The position numbers and the translations under genes are program-made. The notes beneath the pieces are model-generated. The model was not told the origin of the DNA and made no database searches. It saw only the letters and a program-made list of their open reading frames with translations. Shown one piece after another: positions 26,442-38,800 of a stretch of DNA of 64,000 nt. The number at the start of each line of letters is the position of its first letter. Within the stretch, counting starts at the first letter, position 1. The stretch comes from Halomonas litopenaei. GTDB taxonomy: Bacteria > Pseudomonadota > Gammaproteobacteria > Pseudomonadales > Halomonadaceae. The stretch lies in assembly GCF_017303055.1 (NCBI RefSeq), contig NZ_JAEKJT010000006.1:248001-312000 (forward strand), written 5' to 3'.

Positions 26442-26679
26442 GGGGTGGCCTTGCTGGTGAGACAGCGCTCATTGTGCCTGCTTTAACTTATGCTAAATAG
26501 TTACAATGTATTATTTTTTTATCACTTTCAGGCATATAGAGACTTCTTGTGCACATCTCTCCAGGACAGCTCCCCATCCCTACACACTTTCGTGTCTATC
26601 AGCCGCAGCAGCAGAATAGCTCGCCGGCAATATCATCACTCTGAGAAGAGGCTGACAACCAGAAGGCTTTTAAAGGCAC
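26442..26679. other. Intergenic region, AT-rich on the permease side
   Basis: About 240 bases. The part at 26480-26530 is rich in A and T and is the likely promoter of the leftward permease gene. No gene is visible. Confidence 0.4.
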
Positions 26680-26712
26680 AAAAACGCAAAAGGCCCGCCG
26701 AAGCGAGCCTTT
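26680..26712 (-). terminator. Terminator of the cold-shock gene
   Basis: Minus strand: AAAGGCTCGC, loop TTCG, GCGGGCCTTT (26712-26689), with one mismatch, then TTGCGTTTTT. The UUCG tetraloop and U-rich tail are typical of intrinsic terminators. Confidence 0.85.
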
Positions 26713-26765
26713 ATCATCGCGTCCTCGAAGGACGCTGCCGCTTACGCGGCCATCAAGCGATCGAC

Positions 26766-26972
26766 TTAGTCGATGACCTTGATGTTGGAGGCCTGGAGGC
26801 CTTTCTTGCCCTGGGTCACCTCGAAGGAGACCTTCTGGCCGTCCTGCAGGGACTTGAAGCCGTCAGCCTGAATCTCGGAGAAGTGAGCGAACAGGTCGTC
26901 ACCGTTGTCGTCCGGAGAAATGAAGCCGTAGCCCTTAGTGTCGTTGAACCACTTGACTGTACCAGTTGCCAT
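26766..26972 (-). CDS. CspA-family cold-shock protein
   Basis: A 68-residue single cold-shock domain that binds single-stranded RNA/DNA and melts RNA structure. RNP1 (KGYGFI) and RNP2 (LFAHF) are intact, with the usual start GTVKWFND. Length is normal. GAGGA lies eight bases before the start. The gene is monocistronic, with about 200 bases of non-coding DNA upstream that may include the long, structured 5' untranslated region common in this family. Which CspA paralogue it is cannot be told. Confidence 0.96.
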   Translation of the reverse strand: MATGTVKWFNDTKGYGFISPDDNGDDLFAHFSEIQADGFKSLQDGQKVSFEVTQGKKGLQASNIKVID

Positions 26973-27340
26973 GATCGAATCCTCGACTAGCGTGTTTATT
27001 GACCGGGAGATACCCGAGTTGCAGTGGGTAAAACAAGAAACCTTTCCCCGGGCAATCGACGCTAGGATGCTTCGATGACCTCTGAGACGTTCAACTTGCT
27101 AACCAACTGCCAGCAGCATGCGCCGTCTTGGCGCCAAGGTCAAACACTATTTGCCCTGGATGACGAGAAGATGACGGTGCCGGCTAAATTTACCTAACCC
27201 GTCCGGCCCCTCCCGCTCCCGCTGCGTCATGCGGTGTGCCAAGTCGTCACGGCGGGCCCGGCATACTATGCCCAAGCAGGGTTATGTGCTTGCATGGTCG
27301 GCATGCGTTTTCCTTCGACCTGAGCTGCAGGGAGCTCTTC
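26973..27340. other. Divergent intergenic region, likely csp 5' UTR
   Basis: About 370 bases between divergent genes. It should contain the csp promoter and leader (leftward) and the promoter of the GltB-like gene (rightward). The palindrome CTTGGCGCCAAG occurs near 27127-27140. No gene supported. Confidence 0.4.
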
Positions 27341-28993
27341 ATGGCCTCTTTACTGTCACGCCACGCTCCGACTCGCTTCGGCGCGTTCTACCTCGCCCTT
27401 GCAGGCCTCATCGTCAGCCTGATCGGCGTCGGAACGTCCTCGGCCTGGTGGCTGGCCGGCGTGCTGGCGTTCGGTGCCCTCACCACACTGGGCATCTACG
27501 ATATCGTGCAGCGACGTCGCACCGTCAGCCGCAACTACCCTATTCTTGCCCACATCCGCTACTTTCTGGAGTCCATCGGTCCTGAGTTTCGCCAGTACTT
27601 CATCGAGTCCGACACCGACGAGGCGCCCTTCTCGCGGGAACAGCGCTCGCTGGTCTATCGCCGTGCCAAGAGCACCAGCGACAAGAAACCCTTCGGTTCA
27701 CTGAGAGACATGAGTGCCCCGGGATATGAATGGATGGGCCCGTCACTGTCACCCGTGGACATCACCGATCACGACTTTCGCATTGTGGTCGGAGAGCAGC
27801 GCGCCCACCCCTACCGGGCCAGCGTGATCAACATTTCCGCCATGAGCTTTGGCGCTCTGTCACCCAACGCCATCAGCGCCCTCAATGAGGGCGCGAAAGA
27901 AGGCGGCTTCTATCACACCACCGGCGAAGGAGCCATCTCGCCCTATCACTTGCGTGGTGGCGATCTGGTCTGGCAGATCGGTTCCGGCTATTTCGGCTGC
28001 CGCAGGGAAGATGGCGGGTTCGATCCCGAGAAGTTTCGCCACAACGCTCGCCGCGACGAAGTGAAGATGATCGAGATCAAGCTGTCCCAAGGGGCCAAGC
28101 CCGGCCACGGCGGCATTCTTCCCGGCGCCAAGGTCACCGCCGAAATCGCCTCCACCCGCGGTGTCCCGGAAGGCCAGGACGTCCTCTCCCCCTCTCGCCA
28201 CTCGGCGTTCTCTACCCCTTGCGAGATGATTCATTTCATTCAGCAGCTGCGGGAGCTGTCCGGTGACAAACCGGTGGGCATCAAACTGGCGCTGGGACAT
28301 CCCTGGGAATGGTTTGCCATCGTCAAGGCCATGCTGGAATGTGGCGATCATCCCGACTACATCGTCGTCGACGGAGGACAGGGAGGTACCGGCGCGGCCC
28401 CGCTGGAGTTCATCAATCGCCTGGGTATGCCCCTCAACGACGCCCTGATCCTGGTTCACAATACCCTGGTGGGCGCAGGCCTGCGCGACGACATCCGTAT
28501 CGCCGCCAGCGGCAAGCTGATCAGCGCCTTCGACATCGCACGCACCCTCGCGCTAGGCGCAGACTGGGTCAACATGGCCCGGGGCTTCATGTTCTCGCTC
28601 GGCTGTATCCAGGCCCAGAGCTGTCACAACGACCAGTGCCCCAGCGGTATCGCTACCCAGGACAAGGCCCGTGGCAGCCGCCTGGATGTGGATGACAAGG
28701 CAGTGCGAGTCAAGAACTTCCATGCCAACACCAAGTTCGCCCTGTGTGAAATGCTGGAAGCCGCTGGCCTTTACCATCCCGACGAACTGGGCCCGGAACA
28801 TATCATCCGCCGCCTGGATAACGGCAAGGCTCTGCCTTACATCAGCCTGATAGATAGCCTGGCGCCAGGCGAGCTGCTGCGTGGGGGCGCCAAGGACCAC
28901 CCGCTGTATCGTGAGTTCTGGGACCTGGCGAACGCCAATAGCTTCGATGCACCTGACGCGCTGCAAAGTCTCAGGCAAACCAAGCTGCTTTGA
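27341..28993 (+). CDS. Membrane-anchored FMN-binding glutamate synthase-like protein
   Basis: A 550-residue protein with two N-terminal membrane segments (residues ~10-60) and a large domain related to the FMN/[3Fe-4S] synthase domain of GltB. The cluster motif C-x5-C-x4-C is present as CIQAQSCHNDQC, and the FMN barrel shows VDGGQGGTGAAPLEFI and INISAMSFGALSPNAI. The amidotransferase and GXGXG domains of GltB are absent, so it is not a complete glutamate synthase; the true substrate is unknown. ATG 27341 has GGGAG six bases ahead; an upstream in-frame ATG at 27236 would put 35 non-hydrophobic residues before the anchor. Confidence 0.88.
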   Translation: MASLLSRHAPTRFGAFYLALAGLIVSLIGVGTSSAWWLAGVLAFGALTTLGIYDIVQRRRTVSRNYPILAHIRYFLESIGPEFRQYFIESDTDEAPFSREQRSLVYRRAKSTSDKKPFGSLRDMSAPGYEWMGPSLSPVDITDHDFRIVVGEQRAHPYRASVINISAMSFGALSPNAISALNEGAKEGGFYHTTGEGAISPYHLRGGDLVWQIGSGYFGCRREDGGFDPEKFRHNARRDEVKMIEIKLSQGAKPGHGGILPGAKVTAEIASTRGVPEGQDVLSPSRHSAFSTPCEMIHFIQQLRELSGDKPVGIKLALGHPWEWFAIVKAMLECGDHPDYIVVDGGQGGTGAAPLEFINRLGMPLNDALILVHNTLVGAGLRDDIRIAASGKLISAFDIARTLALGADWVNMARGFMFSLGCIQAQSCHNDQCPSGIATQDKARGSRLDVDDKAVRVKNFHANTKFALCEMLEAAGLYHPDELGPEHIIRRLDNGKALPYISLIDSLAPGELLRGGAKDHPLYREFWDLANANSFDAPDALQSLRQTKLL

Positions 28994-29504
28994 TGCCTTA
29001 CGGGCCTTTCATGACGCGAAAGGCCTGTATACTCCCCGCCGCTGGTCGCACCAGGCCCACTCCCTCACACGGATACCGCGGCGGCCCTTCCTTTATCTAC
29101 TGTCGCAGCGCTCACGCTGTTGAGCCTGCTCGCGACGCTGCGGATGCAGGGCAGCAGAGAGGCTTCACAGCGCAGGCAGGTGCCGACACATCCCCCGAGC
29201 ATGGCTAGGCGCTAAAGGGCAGCGACTCGTCCGCGCCGGCATTCGCGCCGGCATTGATGCCTTGTTCACCCGGTGGCGGAACCCCTTTCAGCATATCATG
29301 TCCACTCTTAGGCCTCGGCCTGCACCCGTCCGGTGGTCACTAGCACCGACGATCATTATTGCTGCCACCACCACCACCACCACCACGACCACCGCAGCCA
29401 CAGGAGGCGTGAGCCGGGTTTCAGTGCCGAGCAGCGATGATATTCTTTGCAGTATCTGAACCTCATCATGCTGTTGCCAGCACGACGACATCGACAGGAT
29501 CGCC
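28994..29504. other. Intergenic region with hairpin and short repeats
   Basis: About 510 bases without a supported gene. Contents: a hairpin GGCCTTTC/GAAAGGCC (29003-29010, 29018-29025) directly after the GltB-like stop, probably its terminator although no T-run follows; the 11-bp unit GCGCCGGCATT twice (29233-29243, 29245-29255); and seven CCA triplets at 29365-29385. A purpose for the rest is not evident. Confidence 0.5.
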
Positions 29505-31454
29505 ATGAACGACACTGGAACGTCAGACCATGACCTGCCCGCTATCCTTGCCGGGCCCATCCTGCGACGCCTGACGCGCGAGAGATTCCGAGCATGGCTG
29601 GTCACCAGTCGCGAGCTGACGCTGAAGCTGGAGCTTACGCCGCAGGATGAAGCGCCTCACCGCCGAGTGCTCGGCGACGACGACTACCGCAAGATTCCCC
29701 TGGGGCGCCATGCCTGGCTGTATCTCATCGACGCCGCCGTGGATGCCCCGCTTCCGCAGGACACTCTGATCGCCTATGACCTTCAGGTCGTGGAGCAGAA
29801 TGCCCCGGACAGCCTTGGACAAGGTGCTGCAAGATGGGCCCCTCACCTCTGCCACGACGGCCAGTCCGCCCCCCGCTTCGTCCTGGCCTCCAGTCATCGA
29901 CGGCTGCTGCATGGCTCCTGTCGCCGCCCCCACTACGATGGCCCCGATGGTCTGGCGCACCTGGACAGCTGGTTGGCCGGGCAGCTTGACCACCCCGAGG
30001 CGATGCCCGCCTGGCTACTGATGACCGGGGATCAGGTCTACGCGGATGACGTCGCTGGCCCGATGCTGGTGGCCATCCACGCACTGATCAAGCGCCTGGG
30101 GTTATTCGATGAAGTGCTCGAAGGCGCGGTGATCGACGATAGCCCGGCGCTCTATGCAAGCGCTGCCAGCTACTACCGCAGGGAAGAGCTGTTGCCGAAC
30201 GTCAAGAGCACCGATGACCTCAAGGATCGCTTCTTCGGCGGCGTGCGCAAGCCGGTGTTCACCTCGGCCAGCGCCGCCAATCACTTGATGACCTTCGCCG
30301 AAATGATGGCCATGTACCTGCTGGTGTGGTCCCCGACTCCCTGGCGCATCATCGAGCTGACCTGCCCCGAACTCGATGACGAGCATCGCGAACGCTACCA
30401 GGAACAGGCCCGTGTCATTGATGACTTTGTCGAGACGCTGCCCGCCGCGGCCAGGGTCATGGCGCATCTGCCCAGCCTGATGATCTTCGACGATCACGAC
30501 GTCACCGATGACTGGAATCTGACCGCCCAGTGGGAGCAAACGGCCTATGGGCATCCTTTCTCCAAGCGAATCATCGGCAATGCCTTGATGGCCTACCTGC
30601 TGTGCCAGGGCTGGGGCAACGATCCAGATCGCCTCAAGACTCCCCTGGACGACGCCCAGGCCTTGCTCGAGGACGCGCGCCAGCGCCAGGGCTGGCTGTC
30701 GGCTGCCGATCAGGATGCCTGCCTTGAGCGACTCTTCCGCTTCGAGGGCTGGGAGTTTCAGGTCGAGGGGACGCCCCGCCTGGTGGTCCTGGATACCCGC
30801 ACGCGCCGCTGGCGCAATGGGCGCAAGCCCCACCGTCCGTCGGGCTTGATGGACTGGGAGGCACTGTCAGAGTTTCAACAGGAACTGATCGATGCCCCAT
30901 CGGTGGTCATTGTGTCACCGGCCCCGATGTTCGGCGTCAAGCTGATCGAAGCGATCCAGAAGCTCTTCACCCTGGCGGGTAAACCCCTGATGGTGGACGC
31001 GGAAAACTGGATGGCCCACCGCGGCGCCGCCAGCGTCATGCTCAACATCTTTCGCCACTCCCGAACCCCGGGGCACTACGTCATTCTCTCCGGCGACGTG
31101 CACTACTCCTTTGTCTATGACATTCGGATTCGCCATCGTCGCCAGGGGCCCAAGATCTGGCAGGTGACCTCCAGCGGGATCAAGAACTGCTTTCCCGACA
31201 CCCTGCTGGATACCTTCGATCGGCTCAACCGCTGGCTGTATTCCCCACGCTCGCCCCTCAACTGGTTTACCCAGCGCCGTCCAATGGCCGTCGAACCGCG
31301 CGACCCTGACCACGCCAAGGCAGGCGAGCGGCTATGGAATGGGCCAGGCATCGGTCTGATCACGCTGGCCGAGGACGGAAGCCCGGACGACATTCGCCAG
31401 CTCGATGCCCGTGGAATGGAGGTCACCTTTCCTCCGCCCGACAAGGCGCCGTGA
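29505..31454 (+). CDS. PhoD-like metallophosphatase without signal peptide
   Basis: A 649-residue protein of the alkaline phosphatase D superfamily. Metal-ligand motifs are LLMTGDQVYADD near residue 172, LMIFDDHDVTDDWN near 326 and VILSGDVHYSF near 527. PhoD enzymes are normally exported by Tat, but the N-terminus here (MNDTGTSDHDLPAIL) has neither a twin-arginine motif nor a hydrophobic core, so a cytoplasmic location is likely. The substrate is unknown; phosphodiesters or phosphomonoesters are possible. The ATG is preceded by an AGGAT about eight bases away. Confidence 0.85.
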   Translation: MNDTGTSDHDLPAILAGPILRRLTRERFRAWLVTSRELTLKLELTPQDEAPHRRVLGDDDYRKIPLGRHAWLYLIDAAVDAPLPQDTLIAYDLQVVEQNAPDSLGQGAARWAPHLCHDGQSAPRFVLASSHRRLLHGSCRRPHYDGPDGLAHLDSWLAGQLDHPEAMPAWLLMTGDQVYADDVAGPMLVAIHALIKRLGLFDEVLEGAVIDDSPALYASAASYYRREELLPNVKSTDDLKDRFFGGVRKPVFTSASAANHLMTFAEMMAMYLLVWSPTPWRIIELTCPELDDEHRERYQEQARVIDDFVETLPAAARVMAHLPSLMIFDDHDVTDDWNLTAQWEQTAYGHPFSKRIIGNALMAYLLCQGWGNDPDRLKTPLDDAQALLEDARQRQGWLSAADQDACLERLFRFEGWEFQVEGTPRLVVLDTRTRRWRNGRKPHRPSGLMDWEALSEFQQELIDAPSVVIVSPAPMFGVKLIEAIQKLFTLAGKPLMVDAENWMAHRGAASVMLNIFRHSRTPGHYVILSGDVHYSFVYDIRIRHRRQGPKIWQVTSSGIKNCFPDTLLDTFDRLNRWLYSPRSPLNWFTQRRPMAVEPRDPDHAKAGERLWNGPGIGLITLAEDGSPDDIRQLDARGMEVTFPPPDKAP

Positions 31455-31511
31455 CCTGCCCGCGCAGGCAGGACCCAGGCGTCTCGGCGCTCGCAGGTCC
31501 TGCCTGACGGC

Positions 31512-32702
31512 TCAGCTATCGTTGGAGCTAGCCTGGTCCTTCGAGGACGGCTCCCGGGACATCAGTCCTCGCACTCCCTTGCGCATGGCCTGGCGGTGCA
31601 GCTTGGCCATGCGCACGCGCTCGGCCAGCGGTCGGCTGGCGTCTTCCACCGGCCCCCCCTTGGCCGGGCCGAGCAAGTGTGCGATCCAGCGTGTCTGGGG
31701 ATGACTGTCCAGGGCAATCTTCAGCGTCATGGTCAGCACCACCGACAGCAACATGCCGGTGACGCCGAAGATCCAGCCCCACACGACCAGCGACAGAAAC
31801 GCGACGAAGGTAGACAAGCCCAGGGCGCGCCCCATGACCCGCGGCTCGATCAGGTTGCCCATCACGAAGTTGATCGACAGGTAGGCCAGGCTCAGCAGCA
31901 AGGCATCACCCAGGCCACCCTCTGGGGAGACCAGTACCAGCAACACCGGGGGGATCGCAGCGATAGCGGAGCCAATGTTAGGGATGTAATTGAGCGCAAA
32001 GGCCAACACTGCCCACAACAGCGGGAAGTCTACTCCCACGATCTGGCAGGCGATCCACACCAGAGCACCGGTAATCAGGCTGATCACCGTCTTGACGGCC
32101 AGATATCGCTTGAGCGTGTGGCTGAACTCGTTGAACCGCTCGAGACTAGGCGCGGGATTCGCCAGCGCCCGCGACACCTTGTCCCGGAAATTCAGGGTTT
32201 CGAACAGCATGAATACCACGAGCAAGGCTACCACCATGCTCTGCATCATCAGGTTGCCCAACTGGCTGAGCAGCGCAGGGATCCACTCGCCCAGCTGCTC
32301 GGTATCAAGAAAACCCGCCAGACGCTGGGTATCGATGGCCAGCCCCATGCTCGCCAGACCATCCAGCAGGCGCAGATAATATTCGTAGAGCTTCTCTTCA
32401 ATGCCGGGCAGCGCTTCGGAGAAGGTGCTGACCGTATTGACCAGCAACAGCGCCAGCAGACTGAGCATGCCCCCGATGACCACCAGCGTCAGCCACACCG
32501 AGGAGCGCAGTCCCAGGCCACGCTCGTGCAGCCATTGCACCGGAGCGGTACACACCACGGCAATGAACAGCGACAGCAACACCGGCACCAGCAGATCGGA
32601 GCCGGCCCGCATCCCCGCGACAATGACCACCAGCGCCGCCAGCGCCAGGGTCAAGTTGAGGGGAAGTCTGCGCTCTTCCTGCGCATTGACATCGTCTTCC
32701 AT
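31512..32702 (-). CDS. AI-2E/PerM family membrane transporter
   Basis: A 396-residue inner-membrane protein with about seven or eight hydrophobic segments and the family stretches LLVPVLLSLFIAVVCTAPVQ, FPLLWAVLAFALNYIPNIGS and NFVMGNLIEPRVMGRALGLS. Members include the autoinducer-2 exporter TqsA and Na+/H+-linked PerM proteins, so the cargo cannot be assigned. A basic cytoplasmic tail (residues ~345-396) follows the last membrane segment. Confidence 0.9.
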   Translation of the reverse strand: MEDDVNAQEERRLPLNLTLALAALVVIVAGMRAGSDLLVPVLLSLFIAVVCTAPVQWLHERGLGLRSSVWLTLVVIGGMLSLLALLLVNTVSTFSEALPGIEEKLYEYYLRLLDGLASMGLAIDTQRLAGFLDTEQLGEWIPALLSQLGNLMMQSMVVALLVVFMLFETLNFRDKVSRALANPAPSLERFNEFSHTLKRYLAVKTVISLITGALVWIACQIVGVDFPLLWAVLAFALNYIPNIGSAIAAIPPVLLVLVSPEGGLGDALLLSLAYLSINFVMGNLIEPRVMGRALGLSTFVAFLSLVVWGWIFGVTGMLLSVVLTMTLKIALDSHPQTRWIAHLLGPAKGGPVEDASRPLAERVRMAKLHRQAMRKGVRGLMSREPSSKDQASSNDS

Positions 32703-33222
32703 GCACCTGTACTCCTCTGTCAGGTAGGTCAGGTCGTCCTTGACTGGGGTGGCAGCGACTCAACGTATGCCGTGGGCTTGCTGACGGGCCTACACGCCAC
32801 CGAGACAATGACGTCCTCGGCCACACTCCCGTCCAGGCCGCATCCGGCTCGCACGACATACTGCCCTGCCAATCATTTCAGCACAAAGTAACATGACCGC
32901 TACCACAATACGTTGCAGGCCCGGGCCCTTGGGCCCAGGTACGTAAACTCAAGGCCTTGGGCTCTGAGCGGGAGGCCCATGTCCATCGCCCTCGGCCATG
33001 CCGTCATTGAACGCGACTGCAACCATGCAACTATCATGGACGTTCTTGCCAGGCCAGGAACGCATCGCCATTGGCGACGTCGAAGGACTGAATCGCCGGG
33101 GCCGGCGGAAGGCCAGTCTCACCGTGCGGGTCGAGCCACAACCGTCGCACCAAGGCTGTCTCTCGGATAGCTGCCACCCGGCACACAAGACCATAGGAAA
33201 GGGAACACCCAAGGAGCACATC
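32703..33222. other. Divergent intergenic region
   Basis: About 520 bases between divergent genes. It contains the GC palindrome GGGCCCTTGGGCCC near 32925-32938. Short frames exist in several phases but none has convincing start, composition or family resemblance. I see nothing else. Confidence 0.4.
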
Positions 33223-34065
33223 ATGGCACTGACCCATCCCCGCCGCCGCTTTTCCCCTGCCGCCCTGCTGGGGCTCGGGCTTGGCCTGGCACTTGCCAGC
33301 GGTCCCCTGCTGGCCAGCGAACCGGCGCCGCAGCGCTACCTGGATATTCAGGCGCAGTCAGAGCTCCAGGTGGCTCCCGACAAGGCGACCTTGAGCGCAC
33401 GGCTATGGGAGCTGACCCCCGCTATTGCCCAGGAGAAAGACAGTGGCGATCACGCAGAGGCCCTCGGTCAGGCCCGCTCCAAGCTGGAGTCCAGGGCCGC
33501 TGAGCTGATCGCCGCGCTGGAGGACGCCGGGCTTGAGCGTGATGCCATCAACGCCGGATCGCTGCGTGTGCAGCAGGAAATGCTGCATCGCGCGAGCCAG
33601 AATGGCGACAACCCGACCCCCATGGTACGCACCCGCCTCGAACGACCGATCCGTCTTTCCATCAGCGACCTGGACAGCCTGCCCACCCTGCTTGACGCGC
33701 TGACGTCTGCAGGCGTCAACGCTCTGGATGGGGTCAGCTACGACCTCGCCGATCGCGATGCTGCCAGCGATCAGGCACTAACTCAGGCGCTGGAGCGTGC
33801 TCGTGCCAAGGCCGAACTGATGGCCGATACCCTGGGCGTTACCTTGGGTGACGTGGTTCAGGTCAGCGAGACCAACGCCCCGGTGTTCCAGCCACGCATG
33901 ATGGCCATGCGCGCCGACATGGCGGAAAGCGGCGGTGCGGCAGACTACAGCCCCGGCAACATTACCATCGACGCTGGCGTCCAGGTGCGCTGGGCCTTGG
34001 CAGGACAGGAAAGCCCGTCGGCCGATCACCCGGACAGTCAGGCGGCAACCGCGTCCAGTCCCTGA
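33223..34065 (+). CDS. Periplasmic SIMPL-domain (DUF541) protein
   Basis: A 280-residue exported protein. The signal peptide has a basic start (HPRRRF), a hydrophobic core LLGLGLGLALASG and a cleavage region LLASEPA. The rest is one SIMPL/DUF541 domain (YLDIQAQSELQVAPDKATLS; SALDGVSY-like NALDGVSYDLADRDAASDQA; ARAKAELMADTLGVTLGDVV). Relatives include E. coli YggE, linked to lower oxidative stress by an unknown mechanism. AAGGAG (33211-33216) six bases before ATG 33223 fixes the start. Confidence 0.9.
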   Translation: MALTHPRRRFSPAALLGLGLGLALASGPLLASEPAPQRYLDIQAQSELQVAPDKATLSARLWELTPAIAQEKDSGDHAEALGQARSKLESRAAELIAALEDAGLERDAINAGSLRVQQEMLHRASQNGDNPTPMVRTRLERPIRLSISDLDSLPTLLDALTSAGVNALDGVSYDLADRDAASDQALTQALERARAKAELMADTLGVTLGDVVQVSETNAPVFQPRMMAMRADMAESGGAADYSPGNITIDAGVQVRWALAGQESPSADHPDSQAATASSP

Positions 34066-34137
34066 AGGCAGCGACCAAGCCGCCAGCCACATGGCTTGAC
34101 GGCAAGCGGCGGGTGGACCACCCGCGCTCAACACGAC

Positions 34138-34171
34138 AAAGCCCCCGGTAGTGGTCCCTACCGGGGGCTTT
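34138..34171. terminator. Strong bidirectional terminator
   Basis: A perfect 14-bp stem AAAGCCCCCGGTAG/CTACCGGGGGCTTT around a six-base loop, between the convergent SIMPL gene and serS. A/T at both ends lets it work in both directions. Confidence 0.88.
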
Positions 34172-34207
34172 GTTGCAGCGCTGGAATCACCGCTGCTGCC
34201 GGGCTTT

Positions 34208-35836
<1,629 letters not shown>

Positions 35837-38800
35837 ATGATCGCTTCCCTGCCTCTTGTTGACACCGCGACCGACCTTGACCAGCACTATGTCACCTTCC
35901 TCACGACATTGAAGAACGAAGGCTTCGAGGGCGAGATGGCTCCCGACTATGCCAGTCGGACGGTGCTGGCCACTGACAATTCCCTTTACCAGCGCCTGCC
36001 CCAGGCCGCGGTCTTTCCACGCCACGCTGACGATCTGGTGCTGCTGGGGCGGCTGGCCGGGCGCGATGAATTCCGCCAGGTGACGCTGACGCCGCGTGGG
36101 GGCGGTACCGGCACCAATGGACAATCCTTGAGCGACGGCCTGGTGGTGGATGTCTCCCGCCACATGAACCAGATTCTCGAGATCGACGTGGAAAACCGCC
36201 GCGTGCGGGTTCAGGCAGGTGTGGTCAAGGATCAGCTGAATGCTGCCCTGAGGCCCCACGGCCTGTTCTTTGCCCCTGAGCTATCCACCTCCAATCGGGC
36301 GACCATCGGCGGCATGATCGCCACCGATGCCAGTGGCCAGGGCAGCTGCACCTACGGCAAGACGCGTGATCACGTACTCGAACTGGACAGCATCCTGATC
36401 GGTGGGGAGCGGCTGGTCACGGGACCCGTGGACGAGAGCGAACTGGCCGCACTGTGCCAGGAACAGACCGCCAGGGGACGTGCTTACCGGGTGGCTCGAG
36501 AGATCATCGATCACCAGCGCGCTCAGATTGACGCCATCTTTCCACCGCTCAACCGCTGCCTGACGGGCTATGACCTGGCTCATCTGCGCAGCGAAGACGG
36601 TCGACTGAACCTGAATAGCGTGCTGTGCGGCGCAGAAGGCTCCTTGGCGCTGACCAATGAAGCGGTGCTCAACGTGCTGCCGATTCCTCGCCACGCGGTG
36701 CTGGTCAACATCCGCTACCCAAGCTTCATGGATGCCTTGGCCGATGCCAAGGCGCTGATGGCCGGTGGCGCTTCACCGGACTCGCAGCAGGCGCTGCGTC
36801 CCACGTCGATCGAGACGGTGGACGACAAGGTGTTGAGCCTGGCCATGGAAGACTTCGTCTGGGACGCGGTCGCTGAGTTCTTCCCGGTGGAAGCGGGCAT
36901 GACCATCGAAGGCATCAATCTGGTGGAGTTCAACGACGACGACGCGGATCGCCTGAGCGCCAGGGTCGCCGAGTTCTGCCAGGCTCTGGACAGCGATACC
37001 AGCGTCACAAGGCTGGGCTACACCCGTGCAGAGGGCCGCGAGGCGATTGGTCGCGTCTATGCCATGCGCAAGCGCTCCGTGGGTCTGCTGGGCAACGTGC
37101 AGGGCGAGAAACGGCCCCTGCCCTTTGTCGAGGATACCGCCGTTCCGCCAGAGCACCTGGCCGACTACATTGCCGAATTCCGTACCTTGCTCGACGCCCG
37201 GGGTCTCGACTACGGCATGTTCGGCCATGTCGATGCCGGCGTGCTGCATGTGCGCCCGGCCCTGGACATGAAAGACCCGCAGCAGCAGGCCATGATCCGG
37301 GAGATCTCCGACGAGGTGGCCGCCCTCACCCAGCGCTATCATGGCCTGCTGTGGGGCGAGCACGGCAAGGGGGTTCGCTCAGAGTATGCGCCGGCCTTTT
37401 TCGGTGAGCTGTACCCCAGCCTGCGCCGACTGAAGGGTGCCTTCGATCCCCACAACCAGCTCAACCCCGGCAAGATTGCCACGCCCCTCGGGGCTGACCG
37501 CGTCGACGACTCCAGCAGCGACACCACGGTGACGGCCACCGATCCGGGCCTGCTGGCGATTGACAAGGTGCCCATGCGTGGGGACTTCGATCGCCAGATC
37601 GATGAGCGGGTCTGGCAGGCCCACGCAGATGCGGTCTACTGCAACGGCAACGGCGCCTGCTACAACTATGACCCTAATGACGCCATGTGCCCGTCCTGGA
37701 AAGCCACGCGGGACCGGGTGCACTCCCCCAAGGGGCGAGCCAGCCTGATGCGCGAGTGGCTGCGCCTGCAGGGCCAGGCCGGCATCGATGTGGTCGAGGA
37801 AGCGCAACGCAAGAGAGAAGAAACGCTGCTGGGATGGCTCAAGCACCTGCCCGGACGGGCGCGCAACAGTCTGCGCGGCAAGGACGATTTCTCCCACCAG
37901 GTCTACGACGCCATGGCCGGCTGCCTGGCCTGCAAGTCCTGTGCTGGCCAATGTCCGGTCAAGGTCAATGTCCCCGCCTTCCGTTCGCAGTTTCTCGAGG
38001 TCTATCACGGTCGCTATCTGCGTCCGCTACGGGACTACCTGATCGGCGGACTGGAGTTCATGCTGCCGGCACTGGCTCCCTTGGCGCCCGCCTATAACAC
38101 CGCGCTGAACCATCGACTGGTGGATCGGCTGCTGCGCAACGGCTTGGGCATGGTCGACAGTCCGCGCCTGTCGCAAGCACGCCTTTGCAAGCAGCTCAAG
38201 GCCTGGGGCGTGCCACAGGCGACGCCGTTGACCCTTGGCCGGCTCAGCGAGCGCCAGAAGGCACGCAGTGTGATCCTGGTACAGGACGCCTTTACCAGCC
38301 ACTTCGAAGCCAGGCTGGTCGCCGATGTGGTGGAGCTACTGTCACGACTGGATATCCGCGTCTTCGTGGCGCCCTTCAAGCCCAACGGCAAGCCGCTCAA
38401 TGTGCAGGGTTTCCTGGGGGCCTTCGAGCGCACCGCCCGACGCCGTGCTCGGGAACTCAGGGCGCTGGCCAGCAGTGGCGTCGCCCTGGTCGGCATCGAC
38501 CCCGCCATGACCCTGACTTACCGCCAGGAGTACGTGAAGACACTGGGGGCGGACGCGGTTCCCGAGGTGCTGATGCTGCAGGAATGGTTGCTCAGCCTTG
38601 GCAATGGCCTGGTCCCCAGCGGACTGGACCTGAGCCAGGAGGCGCCCTTCCAGCTGCTGTCGCACTGCACCGAGAAGACCCAGGCGCCCGGCAGCCCCAA
38701 GGCCTGGCAACAGCTGTTCGAGCGCTTCGGGCTGGACCTGGCACCGCTGGCATCCGGCTGCTGTGGCATGTCCGGCACCTACGGGCATGAAGCCCGCAAC

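Noticed and set aside
25050-26486. 478-residue plus-strand frame opposite the SLC13 permease
   Set aside because: Gln/His/Arg-rich shadow of a clear membrane protein gene; no domain.
32998-33222. N-terminal extension of the SIMPL gene from an upstream ATG
   Set aside because: The signal peptide and AAGGAG place the start at 33223; the extension would bury the signal.
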